Assembly (NCBI GenBank): GCA_023461115.1
Contig: JAEWOA010000262.1
Span: 1 to 27,529 of the forward strand
Source: Actinomycetes bacterium
GTDB taxonomy: Bacteria; Actinomycetota; Actinomycetes; Actinomycetales; Cellulomonadaceae
Length of the DNA: 27,529 bases
Direction of reading: 5' to 3'
Of this stretch, positions 15,866 through 22,993 are shown piece after piece; the first letter of the stretch is position 1, and each line of letters opens with the position of its first letter. The translations under genes were made by a program, and so were the position numbers. Below the pieces are notes generated by a model. The model did not search any database, was not told where the DNA came from, and was given only the letters and a program-made list of their open reading frames with translations.

Positions 15866-17194
15866 ATGGCGAAGTCCCTGTCCTCACTCGTCTCCGCGAA
15901 GGTCGCGGAGTTCCTCGGGTTCTCCGCCCCCGTGACGCTGCGGCGCCACGAGCCGGGCCAGGCGCTCGTCGAGGGGCCCGCGCTCGTGCTGGGCGCGGGG
16001 CCCGACGCCGACGCGGTGGGCGCGCAGCTCGTCGCGTGGGACGTCGAGGTGCACCGGCACCCGACGCCCGAGCAGCGGTACGGCGCGGTCGTCGTCGTGC
16101 TCACCGGCGCCGAGCACCCGTCCGACCTGGGCGGCCCGCTGCTCGAGGCCGCGTCCACGCTGAAGAAGCTCGGCCGGTGCGCGCGCATCGTCACCGTGTC
16201 ACGCGCGGCGACCGCCGACGACGCGCCCGCGGTCGCCGCCGCCCGCCAGGGCATCGACGCGGTCGTGCGCACCATCGCGAAGGAGTCGCGCGGCGGCACG
16301 ACGACGAACGGGCTGGTCCTGGGCGCCTCCGTGCCGGTCACCGCCGCCTCGGTGGTCGGCGGGCTGCGGTTCCTGCTGTCGTCGAAGTCCGCGTTCGTGC
16401 ACGGCCAGCTGCTCGCCGTGGACTCGTCGGCGGGCTCGCTGCCGGCGTCGTGGGAGAAGCCGCTCGAGGGACGCGTGGCCGTCGTCACGGGCGCCGCGCG
16501 CGGCATCGGCGCGTCCATCGCGCGCGTGCTGGCCCGCGACGGGGCGACCGTGGTGTGCGTCGACGTGCCGCTGGCGGGCGAGCAGCTCGCGGCCGTGGCC
16601 AACTCGATCAACGGCACCGCGCTCCAGGCGGACATCACCGCGGCCGACGCGGGCGAGAAGATCCTGGCGCACGCGCTGCAGCGGCACGGGCGGCTCGACA
16701 TCGTCGTGCACAACGCGGGCATCACGCGCGACAAGCTGTTCGCCAACATGACGGCCGAGCAGTGGGACGCGGTGCTGAACGTCAACATCGCGGCGCAGCT
16801 CGCGATCAACGAGGCGCTGCTGACGTCCGGCGACTTCACCGACGCCCCGCGCATCGTCTCGATCTCGTCGACCACCGGGTTCGCGGGCAACCGCGGCCAG
16901 GCCAACTACGCGGCGACGAAGGGCGGGGTCATCGGCATGGTCCGCGCGACCGCGCCGCTGCTCGCGGCCTTCGGCGGCACCGCCAACGCCGTGGCGCCCG
17001 GGTTCATCGAGACCGAGATGACCGCCAAGATGCCCGCCGTCCCCCGGCAGGTCGCGCGCCAGTTCAACTCGCTGCAGCAGGGCGGCCGGCCCGTGGACGT
17101 CGCCGAGGCGGTCGCGTTCCTCTCGTCGCCCGCGGCCGGCGGGATCGTCGGGCGCACGCTGCGGGTGTGCGGGCAGAACATGGTGGGCGCGTGA
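15866..17194 (+). CDS. Two-domain 3-oxoacyl reductase (FabG4/HMwFabG type)
   Basis: At 442 aa this is the high-molecular-weight FabG form. An N-terminal flavodoxin-like domain (about 1-190) without a catalytic site precedes a C-terminal short-chain dehydrogenase. The latter has TGAARGIG (208-215), HNAG (282-285), catalytic Ser335 (SISSTTG), Tyr348 and Lys352 (YAATK) and the APGFIETEM loop. FabG4 of mycobacteria is NADH-dependent and acts on CoA esters, so here it probably interconverts 3-ketoacyl-CoA and 3-hydroxyacyl-CoA. The start lies two bases after the thiolase stop, and its stop overlaps the hydratase start (GTGA), so translation is coupled on both sides. Confidence 0.92.
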   Translation: MAKSLSSLVSAKVAEFLGFSAPVTLRRHEPGQALVEGPALVLGAGPDADAVGAQLVAWDVEVHRHPTPEQRYGAVVVVLTGAEHPSDLGGPLLEAASTLKKLGRCARIVTVSRAATADDAPAVAAARQGIDAVVRTIAKESRGGTTTNGLVLGASVPVTAASVVGGLRFLLSSKSAFVHGQLLAVDSSAGSLPASWEKPLEGRVAVVTGAARGIGASIARVLARDGATVVCVDVPLAGEQLAAVANSINGTALQADITAADAGEKILAHALQRHGRLDIVVHNAGITRDKLFANMTAEQWDAVLNVNIAAQLAINEALLTSGDFTDAPRIVSISSTTGFAGNRGQANYAATKGGVIGMVRATAPLLAAFGGTANAVAPGFIETEMTAKMPAVPRQVARQFNSLQQGGRPVDVAEAVAFLSSPAAGGIVGRTLRVCGQNMVGA

Positions 17195-18108
17195 GCGTCG
17201 TCGTCCTGCCGTCGGTCCCCGGCCTCGGCGGGCTCTACGCCCGCGGGGCCGCGGCCGCGGCGCGGTTGGCCGTCGCGCGGCGGGCCGGGCGGGCGCCCTC
17301 GTCGCTGCCGTCCGTCACCTACGAGGTGCGGGGCGTGCGGGCCTCGTCGTCGGCGCTCGAGGCGTACCAGCGGCTCGTCGGGGAGCCCGCGAATGACGTG
17401 ATCCCCGCCGGGTACGTGCACGTGCTGGCCTTCCCGGTGGCGACCGCGCTCATGGTGCGCCCCGACTTCCCGCTGCCGCTGCCCGGCATGGTGCACCTGG
17501 CCAACCGCGTGACGCAGGTGCGGCCGGTGCTCGTCTCGGAGTCCTTGGACGTGTCCGCGACCGCGACGGGCCTGCGGGCCCATCGCTCCGGCACGCAGCT
17601 CGACCTCGTGGTCGAGGTGCGCGTGGGCGACGAGCTCGTCTGGCGCGGGGTCTCCACCTACCTGGCCAAGGGCGTCCGCCTCACCCCCGCGGGCGCACCC
17701 AGCGGATCGTCGAACGAGCCCGCGGCGCCCACCGCGTCGTCGAACGAGCCCGCGCCGTTCGTCGCGCCGCTGCCGACCGCGCAGTGGCGGCTCGCGGCGG
17801 ACACCGGGCGGCGGTACGCGGCGGTGTCCGGGGACCGCAACCCGATCCACCTGTCGAAGCTGTCCGCCAAGGCGCTGGGCTTCCCGCGGGCGATCGCGCA
17901 CGGCATGTACACCGCGGCGCGCGCGCTCGCCGAGGTCGGCGCGGTGCGTGGGGACGCGTTCGAGTGGTCGGTGGAGTTCGTCAAGCCGGTGCTACTCCCC
18001 GGCACGGCGGCAGTCGCGATCCGCCGCGAGGGCGACTCGTACACGGTCCAGGCCTGGAACACCCGCACGGGCAAGCCCCACCTCCTGTCAAAGATCACCC
18101 CCCGCTAG
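17191..18108 (+). CDS. MaoC/HtdX-type (R)-specific enoyl-CoA hydratase
   Basis: The 305-aa protein has two hot-dog domains, the second carrying the hydratase-2 motif VSGDRNPIHLSKLSAKALGF with Asp215 and His220 as the expected catalytic pair, followed by AHGM (236-239). It would hydrate trans-2-enoyl-CoA to (R)-3-hydroxyacyl-CoA or do the reverse, next to the reductase step. The GTG start overlaps the reductase stop by four bases. The two halves are joined by a Ser/Ala/Pro linker holding a duplicated SSNEPA motif (about 173-188). It is the last gene of the operon, followed by a hairpin. It corresponds in position and layout to HtdX of mycobacteria. Confidence 0.9.
   Translation: MSVVVLPSVPGLGGLYARGAAAAARLAVARRAGRAPSSLPSVTYEVRGVRASSSALEAYQRLVGEPANDVIPAGYVHVLAFPVATALMVRPDFPLPLPGMVHLANRVTQVRPVLVSESLDVSATATGLRAHRSGTQLDLVVEVRVGDELVWRGVSTYLAKGVRLTPAGAPSGSSNEPAAPTASSNEPAPFVAPLPTAQWRLAADTGRRYAAVSGDRNPIHLSKLSAKALGFPRAIAHGMYTAARALAEVGAVRGDAFEWSVEFVKPVLLPGTAAVAIRREGDSYTVQAWNTRTGKPHLLSKITPR
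17707..17754 (+). repeat. Direct repeat in the MaoC linker
   Basis: An 18-bp sequence (TCGTCGAACGAGCCCGCG) occurs at 17707-17724 and again at 17737-17754, a 30-bp period that keeps frame. It encodes SSNEPA twice in the disordered linker between the two hot-dog domains and looks like a recent slippage duplication. Confidence 0.85.
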
Positions 18109-18126
18109 CCCCATCGAGCCCCCCCC

Positions 18127-18147
18127 CCCCGCGCGAACCTCGCGGGG
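18127..18147 (+). terminator. Hairpin terminator after the fatty-acid operon
   Basis: CCCCGCG (18127-18133) pairs with CGCGGGG (18141-18147) around a 7-base loop, about 20 bases past the hydratase stop. It is preceded by a run of twelve C residues (18119-18130) that overlaps its left arm. Confidence 0.6.
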
Positions 18148-18260
18148 CGCGTGGATGAGGCGATGGGTGGGTGAGAAGTGCCCGTGATGGGCCTTGTCCC
18201 CGCATCCATCAGCCCAGCCATGGGAGGACGCGCGGCGCGCGCGGGGGTGGGGGCGGGGAG

Positions 18261-18896
18261 TTATGCGGTGGCGGTGAGCCAGGCGGACTCGGCGCGGTCC
18301 GTGGGGTACCAGCGGGGTTCTGCGGCCTCGGCCAGGCGGGCCGCCAGGGCCGTGCGGACCGTGGGCCACTCGTCCGCCAAGATCGAGAAGTAGGCGGTGT
18401 CGCCCACCGAGCCGTCGGGGGCCACGCGGTGCGCGCGCAGCACGCCCTCGGGCCGAGCGCCCAGACGCTCGATCGCGGCGATCGAGCGGACGTTGCGAGT
18501 GTCGGCGCGCAACGCGACCCGGCGGCAGCCCCACACCTCGAATGCGTGGGACAACAGCAGCGCCTTGCACGCGGGGTTGTTCGTCGTGCCCCACCAGCGC
18601 GGCGCGTAGTAGGTGTAGCCGATCTCGACGCGCGGCACGGCGGGCAGCCAGTCGTAGAACGACGTGCTGCCGCGGACCTCACCGGTGAAGTCGTCGAGCA
18701 CGGCGAACGCGATGCGGTCGGTGGTGTCGTGGGCCGCGCGGATCTCCGTGAGGACGTCGTCGACGCCCTGCGGGGTGCGCGTGCGCATGCCGCGCCAGAG
18801 GCGTTCGTCGATGAACGCGGCCAGCGGCTCGGCGTGCTCGTCGTCGAGCGGGACCAGTCGGACGCCGTGCCCGACGAGGGTCAGATCGTGCTGCAC
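18261..18896 (-). CDS. GNAT-family N-acetyltransferase (RimJ/RimL-like)
   Basis: This 211-aa protein has a single GNAT domain of the RimJ/RimL type. It opens with an HDLTL..GVRLVPLDDEHAE strand, then GSTSFYDW, an RVEIGYTYYAPRWWGTTNN core, and the acetyl-CoA segment RVALRADTRNVRSIAAIERL leading to GARPEGVLR. It would transfer acetyl to an amino group; the substrate is unknown. It is a close paralogue of the GNAT half of the next gene (19051-20196), and the conservation extends to DNA level, pointing to tandem duplication. GTG 18896 is chosen by alignment with that paralogue; no ribosome site is visible and the open frame upstream to 19115 shows no similarity. Confidence 0.82.
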   Translation of the reverse strand: MQHDLTLVGHGVRLVPLDDEHAEPLAAFIDERLWRGMRTRTPQGVDDVLTEIRAAHDTTDRIAFAVLDDFTGEVRGSTSFYDWLPAVPRVEIGYTYYAPRWWGTTNNPACKALLLSHAFEVWGCRRVALRADTRNVRSIAAIERLGARPEGVLRAHRVAPDGSVGDTAYFSILADEWPTVRTALAARLAEAAEPRWYPTDRAESAWLTATA

Positions 18897-19050
18897 CGGA
18901 GGATGGTGCCATGCCGGGGCAGGGCTCCGGACCACACGTCGGGCGACCGCCAGATGAATTGCCGGTGAAGCACCTCTGAGTCCGTTTTCGCGGCCTCCCG
19001 TCGCGGTCCACGCGCGGTCGGACGGCACACTCGGGGCAACCGGAGAGCGC

Positions 19051-20196
19051 TCAGACGAGACCCGGCAACCAGCCTGCAAGACGGGCGATCTGCTCCGCGA
19101 TCTCCGCCGGCGCACGTCCCGCGGTCGGCACGCGGTGCACGGCTGGCGGAGTGCCGTCGTCGAGCGCCCGGGCCGCCGCGTTGCCGCGCGTGACGTGCGC
19201 GTCCAGCTCGGCGCCGTGCTCGCGGCGGGCCAGCCGCGCGGCGGCGGTCTGGTCGTCGGCAGTGAGCAGGATGGACGTGACGAGCGGGCGGTCGCCCATC
19301 GCCGCCGCGAGGTCGTCGGCGTACTGCACGCTCACGGTGTTGGTGTAGACCAGGCGGCGGTAGCCGAGCTCGCGGTACGCCGACCACACCGCCGCCAGGT
19401 TCCGCTCCGCGAGGCGCTCGGCGTGCGGCGCGGGGTGCGCGAGGTCCAGGTAGTCGCCCTCGACGACCGCGTGCCGCACGTCGCGCTCGGTGAGCAGCGC
19501 GTGCAGCGCGGACGCGACGGTCGTCTTGCCCACGCCCGACCGGCCGCCGACGAAAACGACGTGGCTGCGCTCGTCGTCGGGCCCGGACTGCCGCGAGCCC
19601 GACGCGGCCTGCCCGGCCACGGCGTCATCGCCCAGCCGCGCCAGCAGCCCGTCGCGGACGGCAGGCCACTCGGGCGCGAGGATCGAGAAGTACGCGGTGC
19701 CGCCCAGCGACCCGTCGGGTGCGCGGCGGTGCGCGCGCAGCACACCCTCGGGCCGCGCGCCCAACCGCTGGATCGCGGCGACCGAGCGCGCGTTGCGGGC
19801 GTCCGCGCGCAAGGCCACGCGCTCGCAGCCCCACTCCTCGAACGCGTGGCGCAGCATCAGGTACTTGCACGCGGGGTTGTTCGTGGAGCCCCACCAGCGG
19901 GGAGCGAAGTACGTGTGCCCGATCTCGACGCGCGGCACCTGCGGCGCCCAGTCGTAGAACGACGTGCTGCCGCGCACCTCGCCGGACTCGGCGTCGAGCG
20001 CCGCGAACGCCAACCGCGCCGGGTCGGCGTGCGCCTTGGCGATCTCGCCACGCAGGTCGTCGGCGCCGCGCGGGACGGCGGTGGTCATGCCGCGCCACAC
20101 GCGCTCGTCGACGAACGCCGCGAGGCCCTCGGCGTGCTCGGGCGCGAGCGGGACGAGGCGGACGCCGAAGCCACTGAGCGTGAGGTCGTGCAGCAT
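19051..20196 (-). CDS. GNAT acetyltransferase fused to a P-loop kinase-like domain
   Basis: This 381-aa protein has a complete RimJ/RimL-like GNAT domain (1-185; GSTSFYDW, WWGSTNNPACK, LRADARNARSVAAIQRLGAR). A Gln/Ser/Gly-rich linker (about 190-210) follows, then a nucleotide-binding domain with Walker A GGRSGVGKTT (217-226). The second domain continues with VVEGDYLDLAHPAPHAERLA and YRRLVYTNTVSVQYADDL, and resembles small AAA/kinase-type P-loop proteins that I cannot assign to a substrate. The ATG at 20196 aligns with the paralogous gene start. It could join acetylation with phosphorylation of one substrate, such as a small molecule or antibiotic; that is inference. It is divergent from the pentapeptide-repeat gene. 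Confidence 0.85.
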   Translation of the reverse strand: MLHDLTLSGFGVRLVPLAPEHAEGLAAFVDERVWRGMTTAVPRGADDLRGEIAKAHADPARLAFAALDAESGEVRGSTSFYDWAPQVPRVEIGHTYFAPRWWGSTNNPACKYLMLRHAFEEWGCERVALRADARNARSVAAIQRLGARPEGVLRAHRRAPDGSLGGTAYFSILAPEWPAVRDGLLARLGDDAVAGQAASGSRQSGPDDERSHVVFVGGRSGVGKTTVASALHALLTERDVRHAVVEGDYLDLAHPAPHAERLAERNLAAVWSAYRELGYRRLVYTNTVSVQYADDLAAAMGDRPLVTSILLTADDQTAAARLARREHGAELDAHVTRGNAAARALDDGTPPAVHRVPTAGRAPAEIAEQIARLAGWLPGLV

Positions 20197-20272
20197 CCGG
20201 CGATGCTGCCACAGCGCCGCGGGCGCCTGACCAGCGGTTTCCGCTGTCGGACGGGCGTGGCAGGGTGTGCGC

Positions 20273-20866
20273 ATGCGGCTGGAGGTCGGCGGGGACTACG
20301 ACGGTGAGGCCTGGACCAGCGAGGACGCGTCACGCCAGGACGCGTCGGAGGCGCGGTTCCTGGAGTGCGCGTTCGTCGACTGCGTGCTCGACGACGTGCG
20401 GCTGGACCACGCGCGGCTCGCGGACACCACGTGGACCGGCGTGCGCGCGCCGGTGCTGATCATGGGCTCGTCGCAATGGCGCGACTGCCTGTGGACGGAC
20501 TGCCGGCTCGGCGCCGTCGAGGCGTACAACACGCAGTGGACGCGCGTGACGGTGTCCGGGGGGAAGGTCGACTACCTGAACCTGCGCGGAGCGACCCTCG
20601 AGGACGTGTCCTTCGTCGGCGCGGTGATCGACGAGCTGGACCTGGCCCAGGCCCGCGCGCGGCGCGTGCGGTTCGACGACTCCCGGATCCGGACCCTCAC
20701 GCTGAACGGCGCGACGCTCACCGATGTGGATCTCCGCGGCGTCGTCGACCTGGCCCGCATCGAGGGCATCGGGTCGCTGCGCGGCGCGACCATCAGCGAG
20801 CCCCAGCTCGTCGAGCTCGCGGGCGCGCTGGCCGCGGAGCTCGGCGTCACGGTCGCGGCGGACTAA
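20273..20866 (+). CDS. Pentapeptide-repeat protein
   Basis: This 197-aa protein consists largely of A(D/N)Lxx-like five-residue repeats, seen in stretches such as ARFLECAFVDCVLDDVRLDH, ARLADTTWTGV, LNLRGATLEDVSFVGAVIDE and LTLNGATLTDVDLRGV. These should form a right-handed quadrilateral beta-helix. Some members (Qnr, MfpA) mimic DNA and protect gyrase, but most have no known role and nothing here points to gyrase. A C-terminal helical cap (EPQLVELAGALAAELG) follows. ATG 20273 is preceded by CAGGG about eight bases upstream; GTG 20267 is an alternative. The decayed cytochrome b561 gene starts ten bases after its stop codon. Confidence 0.82.
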   Translation: MRLEVGGDYDGEAWTSEDASRQDASEARFLECAFVDCVLDDVRLDHARLADTTWTGVRAPVLIMGSSQWRDCLWTDCRLGAVEAYNTQWTRVTVSGGKVDYLNLRGATLEDVSFVGAVIDELDLAQARARRVRFDDSRIRTLTLNGATLTDVDLRGVVDLARIEGIGSLRGATISEPQLVELAGALAAELGVTVAAD

Positions 20867-20876
20867 CCGGCCCACG

Positions 20877-21192
20877 ATGAGGCTGCGCAACGGCGAGCAC
20901 GGCTACGGCGTCGTCACGCGCGCACTGCACTGGCTGACCGTCGGGCTCCTCGTCGTCCAGTTCACGCTCGGTTACCTGCTCGACGACGACGGCGGCGGCC
21001 GGGGGCGAGGCCGAGGGCGCGGTGAGGGATCCCGGGCTGACGCTGCTCCTACTCGACGACTTGCTCGGCCTGCACATCGCGAGCCACCTGGCGTTCTTCG
21101 CGGCGCTGGCCGTGCACGTGGGCATGGTGCTCCGGCACCAGCTCGTCGTGCGGGACGGCTTGCTGCGGCGGATGACGCGCGGCCACGCCTGA
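20877..21192 (+). pseudogene. Cytochrome b561-like gene with internal deletion and frameshift
   Basis: The first part reads MRLRNGEHGYGVVTRALHWL and a transmembrane helix (TVGLLVVQFTLGYLL), then an acidic Gly/Arg stretch (GGGRGRGRGRGEG). This is the typical N-terminus of an actinobacterial cytochrome b/b6-domain protein. From about 21031 the homology resumes in another frame with LTLLLLDDLLGLHIASHLAF, a helix with the family's last His-bearing segment (AVHVGMVLRHQL), ending at the TGA 21190-21192. The two central helices with their heme ligands are missing and the frame shifts, so no working b561 can be made. The intact frame running from 20877 past 21192 loses all hydrophobic character. Confidence 0.75.
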
Positions 21193-21202
21193 CCCAGTGG
21201 GG

Positions 21203-22588
21203 TCAGTCGTCCAGCGCCGGGCCGCACGCCGCGGCGGCGGTCGCGGCCAGGTGGTCGAGCCCGTGCACCGCGAGCAGCGGGCGCGTGTCGTCGACCACGG
21301 CCCAGCAGCCGTCCACCACCTCGTACGACGAGCGCGGCCCGTCCCCCAGGTAGTCGCGCAGCGCGACGAGCAGCCGATCGACCGCCTCGCTCGTCGTCCC
21401 GACGCCCACCGACGCGCGCAGTGCGCCCGTCGACGCGCCGAGCCGCGCGAGCAGCGGGTGCGCGCAGAACCGCCCGTCGCGCACCCCCACACCGTGCTCG
21501 GCGGCCAGATACGCGGCGACCAACCCGGAGTCGTGCCCGGGGACGGTGAACGTCACGACGCCCACGGGGTCGGCGGAGTCGGGCCAGATCCGCGCGACCT
21601 GCACGCCGTCGATCGAGTCGAGGCCCTCGACGAGCCGCGAGCGCAGCGCGTCCTCGTGCGCCGCGAGCGCGCCCGCCGGAAGCGCCGCGAGCTGGTCGCA
21701 CGCCTCCGCGAGCGCGATCGCGCCCAGCACGTTGGGCGAGCCCGCCTCGTGCCGCGCCGGCGCCGGCTGCCAGACCGTCCGCTCGGCCCGCACGTCGCGC
21801 ACCGCACCTCCCCCTGCAAGGTACGGAACGCCCGTGTCGAGCCAGTCGCGACGGCCGACGAGGGCGCCTGCGCCGAACGGCGCGTAGGTCTTGTGCCCGG
21901 AGAACGCCACATAGTCAGCGCCGGTGTCCGCGAGCGAGAAGCCGCGGTGCGGGACCAGTTGCGCGCCGTCGACCGCCACGCGGGCGCCTTCGGCGTGCGC
22001 GATCGCGACGACCTCCGCGATCGGCAGCGCCTCCCCCGTGACGTTGGACGCGCCCGTGAGCGTGAGCAGCGCATACGGCTGGGACGCGAGCTCGTCGCGC
22101 AGCGCCGCCAGGGTCTGCGCCACCGTCCGTGCGACCGGAAGGATCGTGGTGCGGTGGCCGTGCGGGTCCGACGAGTGCAGCCAGGGCAGCAGGTTGGCGT
22201 GGTGCTCGAGGTCGAGCACCAGGACTCGGCCGCCCGCGGGGACGACGCCTGCGAGCAGGTTGAGCGAGTCCGTGGTGTTGCGCGTGATGATCGCGACGTC
22301 GTCGTCCCGCGCCCCGACGAACCGCGCGATGGTCTGGCGCGCGGACTCGTACAACGCGGTGGACACCTGCGAGAGGTACCCGGCGCCGCGGTGCACCGAG
22401 GCGTAGAGCGGCAGCACCTCGGTGACGCGCTCGGCGACCTTGGCCAGCGCGGGCGCGGACGCCGCGTAGTCCAGGTTCGCGTACACGCGTTGCGTGCCGT
22501 CGACGAGCGGCACCGTGGTGTCGGCGCCCACGACGGGGAGCAGGGCGTCCACGGCTCGACAGGTCGTGGGCTCGGCGAGAGCAGTCAT
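21203..22588 (-). CDS. Class V aminotransferase, cysteine-desulfurase-like
   Basis: This 461-aa PLP enzyme has fold-type I class V features: NLDYAASAPAL near the N-terminus, LEHHANLLPW (His130), Asp207 in VDGAQ for the pyridine nitrogen, and the Schiff-base lysine Lys233 in FSGHKTYAPFGAGALVG. A cysteine (Cys375, in RDGRFCAHPLL) sits where SufS/CsdA desulfurases carry their persulfide-forming residue. It may therefore release sulfur from cysteine or a related amino acid. Unlike housekeeping sufS it is not beside suf genes. Its leader carries a SAM-IV riboswitch, which places it in sulfur amino-acid metabolism. ATG 22588 has GGAGGT six bases upstream; the open frame continues upstream but the leader RNA occupies it. 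Confidence 0.85.
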   Translation of the reverse strand: MTALAEPTTCRAVDALLPVVGADTTVPLVDGTQRVYANLDYAASAPALAKVAERVTEVLPLYASVHRGAGYLSQVSTALYESARQTIARFVGARDDDVAIITRNTTDSLNLLAGVVPAGGRVLVLDLEHHANLLPWLHSSDPHGHRTTILPVARTVAQTLAALRDELASQPYALLTLTGASNVTGEALPIAEVVAIAHAEGARVAVDGAQLVPHRGFSLADTGADYVAFSGHKTYAPFGAGALVGRRDWLDTGVPYLAGGGAVRDVRAERTVWQPAPARHEAGSPNVLGAIALAEACDQLAALPAGALAAHEDALRSRLVEGLDSIDGVQVARIWPDSADPVGVVTFTVPGHDSGLVAAYLAAEHGVGVRDGRFCAHPLLARLGASTGALRASVGVGTTSEAVDRLLVALRDYLGDGPRSSYEVVDGCWAVVDDTRPLLAVHGLDHLAATAAAACGPALDD

Positions 22589-22630
22589 GGCGGGACCTCC
22601 GGTACGTCTCGGGGTCGCCGACCGTGGCGT

Positions 22631-22750
22631 GCCCCGCGCTTGCCGCACGCCTGGTGGCGCGTGGCCTGGTCGTCACCCGGGGCACCCCGCCGCGGAGGGA
22701 GGGTTGCCGGCCAGCGAGCCGGGGCTTCGCGCTGGCGCTCATGACCTGGG
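22631..22750 (-). promoter_or_regulatory. SAM-IV riboswitch
   Basis: Read on the minus strand, this leader shows the conserved SAM-IV pieces in order: GGTCATGAGCGCCAGCG, GAAGCCCCGGCT, CGCTGGCCGGCAACCCTCC, GGCGGGGTGCCCCGGGTGA, GACCAGG, a closing hairpin CACGC/GCGTG and GCGGCAAGCGCGGG. P1 (GGTC/GACC) and P2 (GCCAGCG/CGCTGGC with inner AGCC/GGCT) can be drawn. The sequence matches what I recall of the mycobacterial SAM-IV RNA almost base for base in the core. The last element ends 43 bases before the class V aminotransferase start. SAM binding is expected to lower expression. Confidence 0.88.
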
Positions 22751-22867
22751 AGCACCTTGGCGAAACCGGGCGCCGGGTGTCAACGGGACACGGCGCTCGT
22801 CTCACCCCGCGGGACACCGTGTTCAGTGGGTGGATGCGTGCGTCGGCGGCGCGCTAGTCTCGCCCCA

Positions 22868-22985
22868 CCATCCAGAGCGGCCGAGAGATCTGGCTCGACG
22901 ACGCCGCAGCAACCCGCGATGCCGTGGACTCCACAGCATCGGCAGCCGCTCCGCCGGCACAGGGTGCTACCGCCAGGACCGATGG
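22868..22985 (+). promoter_or_regulatory. SAM-I (S-box) type riboswitch
   Basis: The leader shows the S-box core CCAGAGCGGCCGAGAGATCT followed by GGCTCGACGACGCCGCAGCA then ACC, a P3-type hairpin CGATGC..GCATCG (22917-22922 with 22936-22941, plus GTGG/CCAC inside), a GCAC/GTGC P4-like pair and GGTGCTACCGCCAG. P1 is CCATC (22868-22872) with GATGG (22981-22985). The rhodanese ribosome site GGAGG (22984-22988) overlaps the P1 3' strand, so control is probably at translation initiation. It precedes rhodanese-metZ, a methionine synthesis operon, which fits. Confidence 0.88.
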
Positions 22986-22993
22986 AGGCTTTC

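Noticed and set aside
14433..15887. Upstream extension of the tetR frame through the thiolase gene
   Set aside because: It is antisense to the thiolase and has a shadow composition; GTG 14432 is the sensible start.
18109..18260. Small gene or RNA between the hydratase and GNAT genes
   Set aside because: Apart from the terminator hairpin and C-run there is no structured element or plausible reading frame.
22494..22857. Short plus-strand open frames in the divergent riboswitch region
   Set aside because: They run antisense through the SAM-IV element, have no ribosome site and show no protein-like composition.
22982..22993. ATG at 22982 as the rhodanese start
   Set aside because: It lies within the P1 stem and before the GGAGG ribosome site, which is correctly spaced for the ATG at 22994.
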